From contig NC_134679.1 of NCBI RefSeq assembly GCF_024713945.1, positions 3,353,001-3,417,000 of the forward strand: a stretch of 64,000 nucleotides of DNA. Reading direction: 5' to 3'. The notes under the pieces are model-generated. The model worked only from the letters and a program-made list of their open reading frames with translations, was not told the origin of the DNA and did no database searches. The stretch is from Dermatophagoides farinae (taxonomy: Eukaryota > Arthropoda > Arachnida > Sarcoptiformes > Pyroglyphidae). Below are positions 11,767 through 22,523 of the stretch, piece after piece (position 1 is the stretch's first letter; each line of letters begins with the position of its first letter). The position numbers and the translations under genes were made by a program.

Positions 11767-13184
11767 TCAATCTGGTTGATAGATGTGCATTTTGGGTAGA
11801 AAATCGATGATCAAAATGTATTCCATAAATGAATGATTTGTATGTGATGGTTGTTTCGATAGCCGCCAATTTAATCCTAATTTGTTGTACAAACGAGAAT
11901 TTTCCATGGCCAAAAGCTAGAAAATTGATAAATGTTATAAAGAATGAATGAATGAATAAATATTGATATTGTACTAACCTTTTCCAATGAATTTTTCGTT
12001 CGTCGTGATAAGGCAAATCCGGGCCATAATAATGAACATCCCAATGAAAAACAGCAACAAAGACATCCAAGTAACAAGAATTTAATGTTGGTGGAATGTT
12101 GCTGTTGTAACAAATGATTGATACGGCCAATAGTGTATTCAAATTCTTCCTTAGAAACACGACCCAACAATGCCGATGGAAATGATGATTGATAGCAATT
12201 CGAGAGGCCAAACAATGTAATGTTACCATTTCCACGAATCTGTATAGGATCTTCAAATGGCATTTCCATATTTAATTCATTCGGTGGTAACAATGACAAT
12301 AGGTAATCAATATTCTGATTTGATGATAATGATTGTTGAGACTGTCGCCTGGAACCACTGGTGGTAATGAGCGATGTAATGCCACCAGCATCACCACTTG
12401 TAACAGGGTTCAATCGACGAATATTATCACGAACACCAGCATCATCGTCATCTGTATCGTCCGTATCACTGCTGTTCATTTGATGTTTATGTTGATGTCG
12501 ATAACTACTACCATGTCTTTTGTTAATTTTATCAATGCCATCATCATCGTCGTCGTCGTCCAAATTGATTCGTTCAATTTCAAGAATATTGTTTGGTTGT
12601 TGGCCATTCGATATTGTTCGGATCATTTGTTGCTGATGACAAGGATAATGTGGTTGTTGTAGTTGTTGAGCATGATTATCACTGTTACAAACGACCACTG
12701 AGTCAACTTGTTGGCTATCAATATTATTATCTTTATGGTTGTCAAGGCAAATTGAGACAATTTTTGACAGAGATGTTGAATGAGATTTTAATGGTGTTGA
12801 TGACAAAGATATGGCCACCATAGCATTCACAGGAGCAGCATTAGGTGATGATGATGATGATGATGATATGTCCACAATATGATGATCAATACGACTAGTG
12901 GAAGGTTGTTGATGATTGATTAAAAAATGATTTTCACTAACATGAATATCTAATGCTTTTTCTTTTTCCAACATTGATGATGACAATCTCGTTGTCCTTA
13001 ATTCGGATTTTGATTTCCATTCATTGTTTTCATTTTCATTATTATTAACTTCTTCTTTTTGTTGAGTGTTTGTCCGACAATCTGTTGATGTTTGTTCAAA
13101 ATTAATTCTATCCATTGTTTCAGTCGATTTGGTAAAAGATTTTGTTGAATTATCAATGATTTTTCCTTCTTTAAAATCGGCCAT
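11767..13184 (-). CDS. CHIC2: CHIC-family cysteine-rich hydrophobic protein with long N-terminal extension
   Basis: Exons 13184-11979 and 11916-11767, 451 aa. The C-terminal 150 residues are a full CHIC (cysteine-rich hydrophobic domain) protein: RGNGNITLFGLSN, then the membrane-associated Cys-rich hydrophobic loop LGCLCCCFSLGCSLLWP, then LSRRTKNSLEK. The second exon encodes ENSRLYNKLGLNWRLSK and the end motif EYILIIDFLPK...YQPD. Each block has a recognisable counterpart in vertebrate CHIC1/CHIC2. In that family the Cys string is palmitoylated and places the protein on plasma-membrane and vesicle surfaces. The first residues MADF also match CHIC2. About 280 residues of Ser/Asn/Gln/Asp-rich low-complexity sequence are inserted between the start and the conserved domain, whereas vertebrate members are about 165-220 aa in total. 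CHIC1 versus CHIC2 cannot be decided. It lies upstream of and on the same strand as the CEP290-like gene, 438 bp away. Confidence 0.9.
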
Positions 13185-14688
13185 CTGCTGGTATTTTCAA
13201 ACAATAGGTTAATAAAACGTAATACATTCGCAACTCAATCCTGATAATTGTAAATATTTTGAAAACAATTTGTATACAATTATTATAATCAGAGTTGTTT
13301 TGGTTGTTGTTTTTAAAGAAAGTATTGAACAAAAACAAATTCCGAATTGGTAAACAAAATTCAATTCATTGCATGTGAAGAGTGAATAATAATGTTCAAA
13401 TATTTGTGGTGATAAACTCTTTATTTAGCAGCTATCATCCTGATAGTTTATATCATCATCATCATCATCATAATTTCAAGTGTTCATACGGATCACAGAG
13501 ATGTAGTACCGTTTTGTTGTTGTTGTCGTCGTCGTCTTCGTCGTTTTTGTACAATGATATAGATATTTTTACAACTCTTTAAGACACACGCACCAACGAC
13601 AAAAACGAACGGATATTATTAAACTACTGAAATGATATACATAATTGAATGATTGCTTTATTATTTTTGTTGTTTAGCTGTTGCAGATATTTTTTTTCAC
13701 ATAAATACAAGGAAATGGGTTTACTTTTTCAATGATTCGATTTGATGATGATAATTAGGATGGTGAGAGAGAGAGAAAAAAAAACATTCAGATTCTCTTT
13801 GGTTGATCATCAAACGTCTTAAAAATGACAAATTTTTTTTTTATTGTTTTTGTCACTCATTCGAAATCTAATGCCTTGTAATAAATAATATTATATCATC
13901 AACTCTTTTACCACTCTAATGAATACGATTTGAAAGAAATACTATAGTAATAATTATTTTATATCGTCATCATCTGGTTTTCATGTTGGATCATTCAGAG
14001 AAGAAATCAAAGTTGTTGTCGTTGTTGTTGATGATTTTGATATCATTTAACATCGTCGTTTATTTTCATCGTTTGGTTGAGAAAGAAAATCTTGTCGATT
14101 TGTGGTTATTATGATTAGGCAATGTTTTTGTAAATAAAAAACATTATCTTGTCTTTTGTTGGATTTTTTATTTTAATAAGAGATATAAAGAAAGAAAGAA
14201 ACAACAAGACACAAAAACAGAGTCTGTTCGCATATGGTGAGCTCACTGTATTTATTATATTATTATTCATCATACAAAAATACAGCTGTGTGGTGCCAGT
14301 ATACTGCAAAATCCAATCTACTCAATATCATTTGAATGAATGAGAAATAATTTCATGTATATACACAACCACATCAATGAAATTCAAACAAAACAATTCG
14401 ATAAACGCAGCTGTGTGTGTGTGTGCTCATAAGATCTGAAATGTCAGGATTTTGTATACACATTCATAAATGCATGCTGTGGATGGAATGATATACGAGC
14501 CACTACCACAAAAATTTTTCCTTACCTGACCTGAACGGACAAAATTATTCCCCATCATTATCATCATCATCATCATCATCATTATCATCATCAACAACCA
14601 CATAAGCCAGGCATAATCTGAATTAACTCTTCAAAATATGTATGATAATCTTTTTTAAAATATTATAAAAGATTTTAATTTTTTTTTT
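13185..14688. other. Intergenic, 5' region of the CHIC gene
   Basis: AT-rich DNA with CAT/GAT runs (13450-13470, 14560-14595), a TTG/TCG run near 13515-13545, a GT run at about 14411-14423 and GA-rich patches near 13768. No convincing coding frame or RNA gene. It must hold the CHIC promoter and 5' UTR and the 3' UTR of the 720-aa protein gene. Confidence 0.45.
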
Positions 14689-16851
14689 TCAATTTTTTAT
14701 CGATGATGGTGATGGCTTAGTATTCTTCAGTTTAATCTTGCGGATTATCTCCTGAATGTTTTGAACACATTCAAACATTGATGATATCATTTCGATTCGT
14801 TGTTCATCTTTATTCATTTCATTATCACCATTTTCTAAATGAACTACTTGTTCTTGTAATAGCCGTAGATAAAAGTCTAATTTAGGCTTGATTTTTTCAT
14901 CCAAACAACCTTCTTGTAATGTTCTTGTGGATAACTGTGTTCCAGTATTGGATAATTTTTGAATTGTTCGTCGTAATGTTTTTATAGATGAAGGATCATT
15001 TTTAAATGATTCAAGTGCTTCACGCACAGCCGATAACCTAGATTCGAATGTATTCTTCAATGACCTTGAAGATTTTGATTTCTGTCGACTTGGTGATAAA
15101 TCAGTTGAGGATTTTCCCTTTTGATTTTCATTGTATTTTTCTAATGGTGATTGATTCAGTTTACTACTACCCTTTTTTCCGGTAGGCACATTTTTTGCCA
15201 CACGTTTCAATAGATCTGAATCAATTGGATAAAATGATGAAGATTTACTTGCCAATGATCGTGATTGTAGCATTGAATCGGCCAATTTTGATCTTGTCAT
15301 TTTTACCATTGATTCACGTGAACGATGTCGCCTCCGTCTTCGGGTAGATATCTTGCTACGTTTTCTCAAATTCGATTTCGATGAAGACAACTTTTCCTTG
15401 GATCGTGATTTTTTTTCACCATTTTCATTGCTTAGTTTTTTTTCATCATCAGATTTTGAAGACTTACTCAACGAAGATAATGGCGGCGAAAAAGATTCAG
15501 TTTTTTTAAATGTTAACGATTCATTTTGTTGGCCATCATCTTCGAATCGAATCAACAATTTCTTTGAAGGCGATAAAATACTGGACTCCTCTATTTGTTT
15601 CATCAAAGATTTGGATTTTAAACGTTCTGGTGACATATGTTGTTTGAGAATTATATCTTCTTTTGCTTGTTTTCCATATGATAACAAATCCATATCTGTT
15701 TTTCGGTTCAATTTTGGTGACCCATCAGAATCTTTGATAGGAATTCGTTTTAATTTTAATGATTGCTTACTACTTTTACGTTTACGTTTTTTCTTCATGC
15801 TTTCTATACTTGAACTTATCTTTTGGGGTGGATCTTTTGATTGTAGTTGAAAATCTTCAGAAATTTGTGGCGATAAAATTGATTTTTCTTTCAATTCAAT
15901 AAGATCATCAGACTTCTTTTTCATCTCAACGTGGCTTTTGAGATTATCCAATGATTTTATTTCTGAGATTTTGGATTTTTGTTGATGGATTAAATCCAAC
16001 AATTCTGAAAGTGAATCGTTCCGTCTTTTAATAATCTTTTCTTTTTTTGGTGGATTTTCAAGTTCTGTTATTTTTGTAGACTCAACTCGACTAGAAGATA
16101 AAGATGGTGACAATATTCTTGAGAAAGGCTTTTGAGTTTTTTGGAATTGTTCCAGAACTTGTTCATTTTCGGCAGTAAATTTCATTTTACAATCATCTCC
16201 AGGTAAAATGACAATATCTTTATCATCACATATGAATACGATGAGTGTTCCAGAAGTAATCTCAATGATAATGTCGGATTCCAATGGATCTTCGATGGCA
16301 CAAACATTAGGTTCTGGATACATATGAGTCATGAATAAATGACCTTTGAGTTCCAGGCTACCGGGGGCTTGAAACGAAAAACCGGCAAACATTTCACCAT
16401 AAACATAAATTTCAGGATTATTCGGTCCATCTGGCGTGATAAGTAAATTATACAGCCGTGATCGTGCAGATGCATGTTCTATAACGTATAAGTAATCAGC
16501 TTTGAGTGCAGGATTTGATGATCGATATGGAAGCCATGTAAGTTGTCCATTACTTCGGCGAAGAATATACTGATTTATTTCAGAATATTCTCTATCAAAT
16601 TTACCGGTAAAAATTCCCATTGGTCTCACAAATGTAGCACCCATCATGTAGTATAAAATAAATTCCGAACGATCTTCAACCGATTCGGATGATGAATTTA
16701 TTTCGCGGTAAAATTCTTGTATCGAATGATTTTTTTGCATCCTTGGGGCATGTAATGAAATTGGTGAAGGTATCGTTTTGATTGATTTAAATTCTTCAAT
16801 TTTTGTATCCATATTGTTGTCGATTTTAAATATTTCTTTAGGAGTTTTCAT
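14689..16851 (-). CDS. Unrecognised 720-aa protein: folded N-terminal domain plus Ser/Lys-rich tail
   Basis: A single-exon frame. The ATG at 16849-16851 is the first in-frame Met, with an upstream TGA in frame. Residues about 45-240 look like a folded domain rich in aromatic and hydrophobic residues (for example EFILYYMMGATFVRPMGIF, and GEMFAGFSFQAPGSLELKG, which suggests a beta-rich fold). From about 250 to 600 the protein is highly charged and Ser/Lys/Arg-rich with basic clusters (STRRRRRHRSRES) that could be nuclear localisation signals. The last 110 residues return to a helical, ordered composition (RLSAVREALESF through IQEIIRKIK). I do not recognise the family. Its start is 169 bp from the DNMT2 start on the opposite strand, so the two probably share a bidirectional promoter. 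Confidence 0.7.
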   Translation of the reverse strand: MKTPKEIFKIDNNMDTKIEEFKSIKTIPSPISLHAPRMQKNHSIQEFYREINSSSESVEDRSEFILYYMMGATFVRPMGIFTGKFDREYSEINQYILRRSNGQLTWLPYRSSNPALKADYLYVIEHASARSRLYNLLITPDGPNNPEIYVYGEMFAGFSFQAPGSLELKGHLFMTHMYPEPNVCAIEDPLESDIIIEITSGTLIVFICDDKDIVILPGDDCKMKFTAENEQVLEQFQKTQKPFSRILSPSLSSSRVESTKITELENPPKKEKIIKRRNDSLSELLDLIHQQKSKISEIKSLDNLKSHVEMKKKSDDLIELKEKSILSPQISEDFQLQSKDPPQKISSSIESMKKKRKRKSSKQSLKLKRIPIKDSDGSPKLNRKTDMDLLSYGKQAKEDIILKQHMSPERLKSKSLMKQIEESSILSPSKKLLIRFEDDGQQNESLTFKKTESFSPPLSSLSKSSKSDDEKKLSNENGEKKSRSKEKLSSSKSNLRKRSKISTRRRRRHRSRESMVKMTRSKLADSMLQSRSLASKSSSFYPIDSDLLKRVAKNVPTGKKGSSKLNQSPLEKYNENQKGKSSTDLSPSRQKSKSSRSLKNTFESRLSAVREALESFKNDPSSIKTLRRTIQKLSNTGTQLSTRTLQEGCLDEKIKPKLDFYLRLLQEQVVHLENGDNEMNKDEQRIEMISSMFECVQNIQEIIRKIKLKNTKPSPSSIKN

Positions 16852-17020
16852 TCCTAAGACTTTCAACTCAAACAAGAAAATAATAAAACACCATTCGACT
16901 TTTATAAGAGGAAATCACGTTCGAAACCACTTGTTGCGCCATTTCAATTGTTTGTACGTGTAAAGTTAATCAATGAGTAACAATTTGAGAATTTTCACAC
17001 ACGTGGATCCATAATTCACG
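16852..17020. promoter_or_regulatory. Divergent promoter between the 720-aa gene and DNMT2
   Basis: Only 169 bp separate two opposite start codons. There is no clear TATA box in the expected place for either gene. A YY1/Pho-like core (AAATGGCGC on the minus strand, 16936-16944) and an E-box-like CACGTG (16999-17004) are present. The regulatory role is inferred from geometry and motifs only. Confidence 0.45.
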
Positions 17021-18328
17021 ATGGATACGTCATGTTTCAAGATTTTGGAACTATATAGTGGTATAGGTGGATTTCATTTTGCCATTAAAGGTTTTTGAAG
17101 ATAAAATTTTTTTTTTCATAATTTCACGAATCTTTTTCTTTCATCAATCAGACCTTTTTGAAGCCGAAAAATGCATCAGCTATCAAGTAACAGCCATTGA
17201 TATCAATACTTCAGCAAATCAAGTTTATCGATTAAATCACAAAGCCACAAAAAATTGTAAACTCTTGGAACGTAATATTGAATCGCTCACCAGCGATGAT
17301 TTTGATCAAATGAATCTTGATCTATTGACAATGAGTCCACCCTGTCAACCATTTTCGAGGTTAGGCAATCAATTGGATCTTCAGGATTCTCGTAGTTCTT
17401 CATTTAAACACCTTATGCAACTGTTTCCAAGGTATATATTAATGTAAATTTTTATTACAAAAAATTGTAACTGTTCTTTAATAATCTTCAAGTATGCGAA
17501 GTAAGCCTCGATTTTTAATGTTGGAAAATGTGAAAGGTTTCGAAACTTCAAATGCTCACCAATTGCTTATTTCTACTTTACGAGATTGTAAATATCATAT
17601 CCGAGAATTTCTCCTTTCACCTGATCAATTTGGTGTACCAAATTCTCGTCTTAGATATTACTTGTTGGCCAAACAAGAGCCCGAAAAATTTCTAGATGAA
17701 GAAAATAACGAAATTTCAACTCAGATTCCTTTGTTGCAAGAAAATAATTCCATTTTCTATGATCTAAATGTTGAATATAAGGATAAAATTCAGCTGAAAG
17801 AATCCTTGCTCGAACATTATCTGGAAGATGATGAAAATTTCAATGTTCAAAAATTCCAATTAACTGATGAACAGCTTCTACGTTATCATATGATAATCGA
17901 TCTTGTCGATATCAAAAACCATATGAGCAGAACAAACTGTTTCACAAAATCTTATGGACATCGTCTTGAAGGTTGTGGATCCATATTAAAAACTTCTACA
18001 AAATTTTCGATTGATGAAATTTATTCTGATATACAAAAAACTTCCGATTCAGCTACTATTCTTGAATTATTACGTAAATTGAAACTAAGGCTTTTCACTC
18101 CAAAAGAAATCGCAAATCTTATGTGTTTTCCTGAATGTTTAGGTATAGAAAAAAAAATTCTTCCAAAAATCTTTTAATTTATCTTATTTTTATCTAGAAT
18201 TTCCTGAAGATTTCAATACTAAACAACGTTATCGTTTGCTTGGCAATTCTGTCAATGTATTCATTTGTAATTATTTGTTAAAAATCTTACTTGGCTCACT
18301 CGCAACAATGAAACGCAAAATTGAATAA
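17021..18328 (+). CDS. TRDMT1: tRNA (cytosine-38-C5)-methyltransferase DNMT2/TRDMT1
   Basis: Exons 17021-17090, 17152-17431, 17493-18142 and 18198-18328 join to 376 aa, close to the roughly 390 aa of human DNMT2. Motif I is LELYSGIGGFHFA. Motif IV is MSPPCQPFSRLG with the catalytic Cys of PPCQ at about residue 87. Motif VI is LENVKGFE. Motif VIII is QFGVPNSRLRYYLLA. The DNMT2-specific CFT motif is present as NCFTKSYG (about 265). The end has FTPKEIANLMCFPE, QRYRLLGNSVNV and the helix after it. The enzyme methylates C38 of tRNA-Asp (also Gly and Val in some animals) in the cytoplasm, with S-adenosylmethionine as donor. There is no N-terminal regulatory region, as expected for this family. A poly(A) signal (18324-18329) overlaps the stop codon, and the next gene starts only 42 bp downstream. 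Confidence 0.96.
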
Positions 18329-18329
18329 A
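18324..18329 (+). terminator. Poly(A) signal overlapping the DNMT2 stop codon
   Basis: AATAAA begins two bases before the TAA of DNMT2. Cleavage some 15-25 bp later would fall between this stop and the next ATG at 18371, leaving almost no room for a separate promoter. Confidence 0.6.
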
Positions 18330-18370
18330 TAGAAAATTTTTTGCTTCATTTTTTCTGCATGTAATTCGAA

Positions 18371-18917
18371 ATGAATTTTTCTTTGCAAACCAATGTAAAT
18401 GATAGTGGTGGATGGACATCACATTCGGAACTAACATCACTAAACAAATTTGATAATTCCAGACGTATAAAATGTAAGTTTCTCTCATAGCTTTCATTGC
18501 AAATCAATTTATGATTGATTATTTTCAGTCGAACTGATTTTATTGTTTGTATTGACCATTTTCGCATGTTTCCTATTATTCGTTTTTTGGTTAAAGGATT
18601 CGAATTTTCGTGATCTGAAAGGAAAAAAACCAAACAAAAACGAGGATCTTTTTATGACTGGTAAACAAATGGTGAAATTATCATCCATACTCGATGATCA
18701 TTTTATATCATCAGTTGGTCGTTTACTTCCCAAACAAAATTTGAAACATCCTCATGCCGTCGTAGTTGATGATGATCATTCTGTTTCTAAAATAAAGTTA
18801 TGTGATGAACAATGCAAAAAATTGACAATTTCATCACAGCAACTTGCATTAAAATCAACAATGAAAAATTTTCGTAATATCGAAGATTTTACTACTTCAG
18901 AACTGGAAAATAGTTAA
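18371..18917 (+). CDS. Small single-pass membrane protein, hypothetical
   Basis: Exons 18371-18473 and 18529-18917, 163 aa. The N-terminal 35 residues are polar, without a signal peptide. One strong transmembrane helix (about 35-57, FELILLFVLTIFACFLLFVF) is followed by a basic stop-transfer patch and a 100-residue polar tail, probably cytosolic. The phase-1 intron sits immediately before the membrane span. The two minus-strand neighbours share that architecture, though their sequences differ. A poly(A) signal is at 18922-18927. The 3' end is convergent with the 250-aa membrane protein gene (41 bp between stops). No family recognised. Confidence 0.7.
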
Positions 18918-18958
18918 TTGAAATAAAAGTGAATAAATTCTTTTTTTAATTTTTAATT

Positions 18959-19774
18959 TCAAAAATTATGATATACGGATTTTGGTTTCTTTATTTGTAA
19001 ATGTTGTTTTTCGTCTTCATCGTCATATTCGATACTCGATTTTTGATTATCACTGGCTACTGTTAATTGATCGATTGGTGTGGCAGGTGTTGGGTGTGGT
19101 ACAACTCGACGTGGTGGCCGATTTGGTTTTCGTCGCATGGCTGTAGAAGCAACATCACCAATAAAGCTTTGAACATATTTACTTAATTTAGGTTTTTTGA
19201 TTTGTATGACAGGTCTTTTTTTATTATCCATCATCAATTCCATTTTAGCTTCATTCATTTGTTTCCGTATCCATCGATCTATATCTGGATTTTTTATTGG
19301 TTTTTTTCGCTTGTGGCCACTATATTTAGCTTCAGCATCATTTTCTTTTAATGACGCTTGTTGCTGTTGTTGTTGTTGTTGTTGTTGTAATCGTTTTAAC
19401 TCATATCTGTATTGATATTCAATTAATGCCTGTTGATAGGCTCGACGTCGAAAGAAATCATAGATCTGTTCAAATGTCTCAAGTATAAGCGCACGATTAT
19501 CCGGATTTTCATCATTACTTTCCGCTTTCAATAGGCAATAAGCTACACATATGGCTAGAATTATGAACATACCTATCGTTCCGATCAATAGAATAACTAC
19601 ATGAATTAAATTAATTATGTAAAATGATTTCTAACCAAAAGAACAATAATCATACTCACCATAGACTGTATAGCTATAGCCATTCGATCTAGATATCCAA
19701 GACAATGTTTTTGGACGAATACTACTTAAAGTAGTATTATCATTCTGGATCGTTTTCGTCACTTCGAGGAACAT
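18959..19774 (-). CDS. Single-pass membrane protein A, KCNE-like candidate (tandem paralogue)
   Basis: Exons 19774-19660 and 19596-18959, 250 aa. A 38-residue polar N-terminus lacks a signal peptide. One membrane helix follows (VILLIGTIGMFIILAICVAY, about residues 39-58), then a juxtamembrane polar stretch containing SNDENP. Next comes a helical region with Tyr/Arg/Gln, a polyglutamine run (about 13 Q) and a basic tail with a PPRR motif. The phase-1 intron lies at the first residue of the membrane helix. The same intron position and phase, and a similar helix (IGTxxMFII), occur in the adjacent gene at 19869-20207, so the two are tandem duplicates. N-out topology, a short ectodomain, IGMF in the helix and SND just after it recall potassium-channel KCNE subunits. 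That is an inference, not an established assignment. Confidence 0.7.
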
Positions 19775-19868
19775 ATTTTTCGGAATAAATGTGGAAAAAA
19801 ACAATTTATTTTATTTTTAAACATTTTAATTTGAATTTAAAAGAATAATTTCATTAAAAGTTTTCAAT

Positions 19869-20207
19869 TTATGGCATCAATTGTTCTGGCAATGTGAGTG
19901 GCGGTGGTGGTGGTGGTGGATTCTGATTGATCATCTGTAATTGTTCTTTCTGCATTTGATAGTAAATATCTAACCATGTTCGTATCAATTGTGAATATGG
20001 TCGACGAGTTTTTCTCGCATAATACAAAGCCAAATAAAGCAATGGTATGATGAACATGGAAACTGTTCCAATTATTATGATCACTGGATTGATAAATAAC
20101 TCGATATTAAATACTCGTATGAATAGTTAAATGAACTACTCACCCAATCCATTCATATCAATTTTGATTGGTTTCTCAACCCATGATATTTCTGTAACAA
20201 ACGACAT
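19869..20207 (-). CDS. Single-pass membrane protein B, KCNE-like candidate (tandem paralogue)
   Basis: Exons 20207-20144 and 20083-19869, 92 aa. A 21-residue N-terminus, one transmembrane helix (VIIIIGTVSMFIIPLLYLAL), a basic stop (YARKTRR), then PYSQLIRTWLDIYYQMQKEQ and a proline run before the end. The post-membrane PYxQxI...W...Y pattern resembles the DPYxxYI...W...Y block that follows the membrane helix in vertebrate KCNE proteins. The size (92 aa) is also in the KCNE range (about 103-177 aa). The phase-1 intron at the start of the helix is shared with the paralogue 94 bp downstream. Function is not proven. A generic single-pass microprotein remains possible. Confidence 0.7.
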
Positions 20208-20340
20208 GGTCTTTTGTGATCAATCATTGCCTTTTTTTATTTGATTGTTTGATTTATTTATTTCAAGTAAAATTCGAAATTTAAAGAAACAGCAAAAAAA
20301 AAATATTAATTGAATTATAATTGAAACAAATTTCTGTAGA

Positions 20341-22523
20341 TTATGCTAGATAAATTGAGTCCCAAATTTTATAAAACCATATAGTGATAATAGATAGAAA
20401 GACTATTAAGCTCAGTTGTAGTCTATTCCTATCATTTCCGTTGCCTAAAATTTTAGATCTTCCTAATCTACTATCGGAAGTATTGTTTCTATGGAATCCA
20501 GATCCTTGTTTTTTCTGCAACATATCATCATCTTCTTGACAATGTGATTCTTGTTGATATGGACCAATACAGGCAGCAAAGCCCATTACATGTGCAATAT
20601 GTGATTGTTCATGAGTACCACCAAAAAGATGTGCCATCGGACCAATTGCATATACGGCTATAAAATTCAAAAATGATAAAACATTATCACAAAAAACACA
20701 ACAGCAATAAAAAAAACAGATACTTACCAACATCTTCACCGGCATGATTGGCTTCCTTTATGTATATTCCCGAATGAACACGATATTTGAGCTGGTCTAT
20801 ACGGATCATTTTAGAGATGTTCAATATAAACAAATTTCAACTTACATAGATTATCATGAATTTGACTGGCTCGTTGTTTCATTGTCCTAAATCCGGGACC
20901 ATTTGTATACATTAATGTTGTGTAAGGAATCTGAAAAGAATCACGCATATGACTTTCTCCTTGAATCGGATTACCACGATTAGGATATCCATTGATAACC
21001 AATGAATGTGAATGATCAGCCGTGACGACAATCAATGTGTCTTCTGTGTCTAGCAATTCTCTTGCACGATGAATAGCTCGATCCATTTCCAATGTTTCAT
21101 GTAAGGCAAGTGTAGCGAAACCATCATGATGAGCGTGATCGATACGGCCACCTTCTACTAGCAAAACGAATCCATTTCGATTGTTTCTTAAAACTTTGAT
21201 AGCTGCTTCGGTCATTTCGGTCAAGGATGGTTCCCCATTTAGACTTCGATCACGAAGTTTTTCATATTCCATATTTGTATAGTTGAATAGGCCGAAAAGA
21301 TAACGTATCTTGTGGTAATTAATACCATGTAAACTTTGTGTATCATTCACGTAGGCGAAACGTCTGCGATCCTTATCTTGTTTTAAATGAGCTCGTTTCC
21401 ATTCTTCAATCAGATTTCGACCATCCTTTCGTTTTCCAGGAGCTGAATGTATTTTACCTTCTTGTAACATTCCTTTAGGATCGAATTCTTGATCTGGAAT
21501 GAATGATTGCCGTCCACCGCCTAGAATCACATTCAATGATTTTCCAGGTTCATCTTCGATCAATTGTCGAGCTATATCTTTACAATTATGACGAGTGGTG
21601 ATATTTACCACTGATTCATCGATTGCATATTCCCAATCACGATTCTGTGTATGAGCATATGATGCTCCTGGAGTGGCATGTGTCACTCGAGTTGTTGTGA
21701 CAAAACCAGCTGCCTTGTCAGAATCTATTGCCCATTTTAAAATGGAATCAACGGAACTTTTTTGTACAAGATTGCAGTCAGGATGATCTTTGTTAACTTT
21801 GGCTGCTACACCCAATGTGTAAAAATTTGCTTTCACACCAGTTAGATAGGCGGTTGCAGTACCGGCTGAATCCGGAACTTGTTTATCAAGATTGTACGTC
21901 TATTAGAGAAAATTAAAGTAAATCTAGTAGTAGTTAAGATTATTAAAATACAAAAATAGAAACCTTGATCAATGCTGAATACGGAAATCGATCAAATTCG
22001 AGGGATCCTTCCTCACCATGATGTCCATGAATCTGTCCTTTGAGAATTCGTGAAGCTGTAATAGTGGAAATACCCATACCATCGCCAAGAAAAATGATCA
22101 CATTCTGAGCACGATAATGCATTGGACGCAATATTTGTAAACGTTCTCGAATATCGGCACGTGCCATCCTATACCAATATCGAGGATCATTCTCACTGTA
22201 TCGTGTGTAGTCTGTTAAGATGTATTAATGAAATTTATAATAAAATTCGGAAATTTTTGCTATTAAGTTTTTTATCACATAAAAATCTAACAACATTTAC
22301 CATAGATATCATGATGAGAAGATTCGGCAGCAAAAATCTGATCATCTTGTTGTTCCGTTATTGACGAGCTTGTTGTTTGATCAGAATCTTCATTATTATT
22401 GCTTATGGTTACGGCTGACACAATAGACAAAACATGTATAATGACAAAAATTCCATAAAAAGAAAAGAATGAATTTTCATTCCAATTAAAACTTAATCTG
22501 AAGATACCGATATTCATGATCAT
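20341..22523 (-). CDS. Alkaline phosphatase, secreted, probably GPI-anchored
   Basis: Exons 22523-22301, 22211-21964, 21899-20846, 20796-20728 and 20657-20341 give 636 aa (start at 22523 or the in-frame ATG at 22517). The N-terminal hydrophobic segment (about 20-38) is a signal peptide or anchor. Family motifs in order: [11 protein letters not shown] (metal ligand Asp), the phosphorylated serine in [15 protein letters not shown] (about residue 168), [12 protein letters not shown] (metal ligands), VTADHSHS, and [19 protein letters not shown] near the end. The extreme C-terminus is hydrophobic ([18 protein letters not shown]), as expected for replacement by a GPI anchor. The enzyme hydrolyses phosphomonoesters at the outer cell surface, using two Zn and one Mg. 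It is somewhat longer than the typical 520-550 aa because of an Asp/Ser/Thr-rich linker after the signal and a polar stretch before the anchor. Confidence 0.95.
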
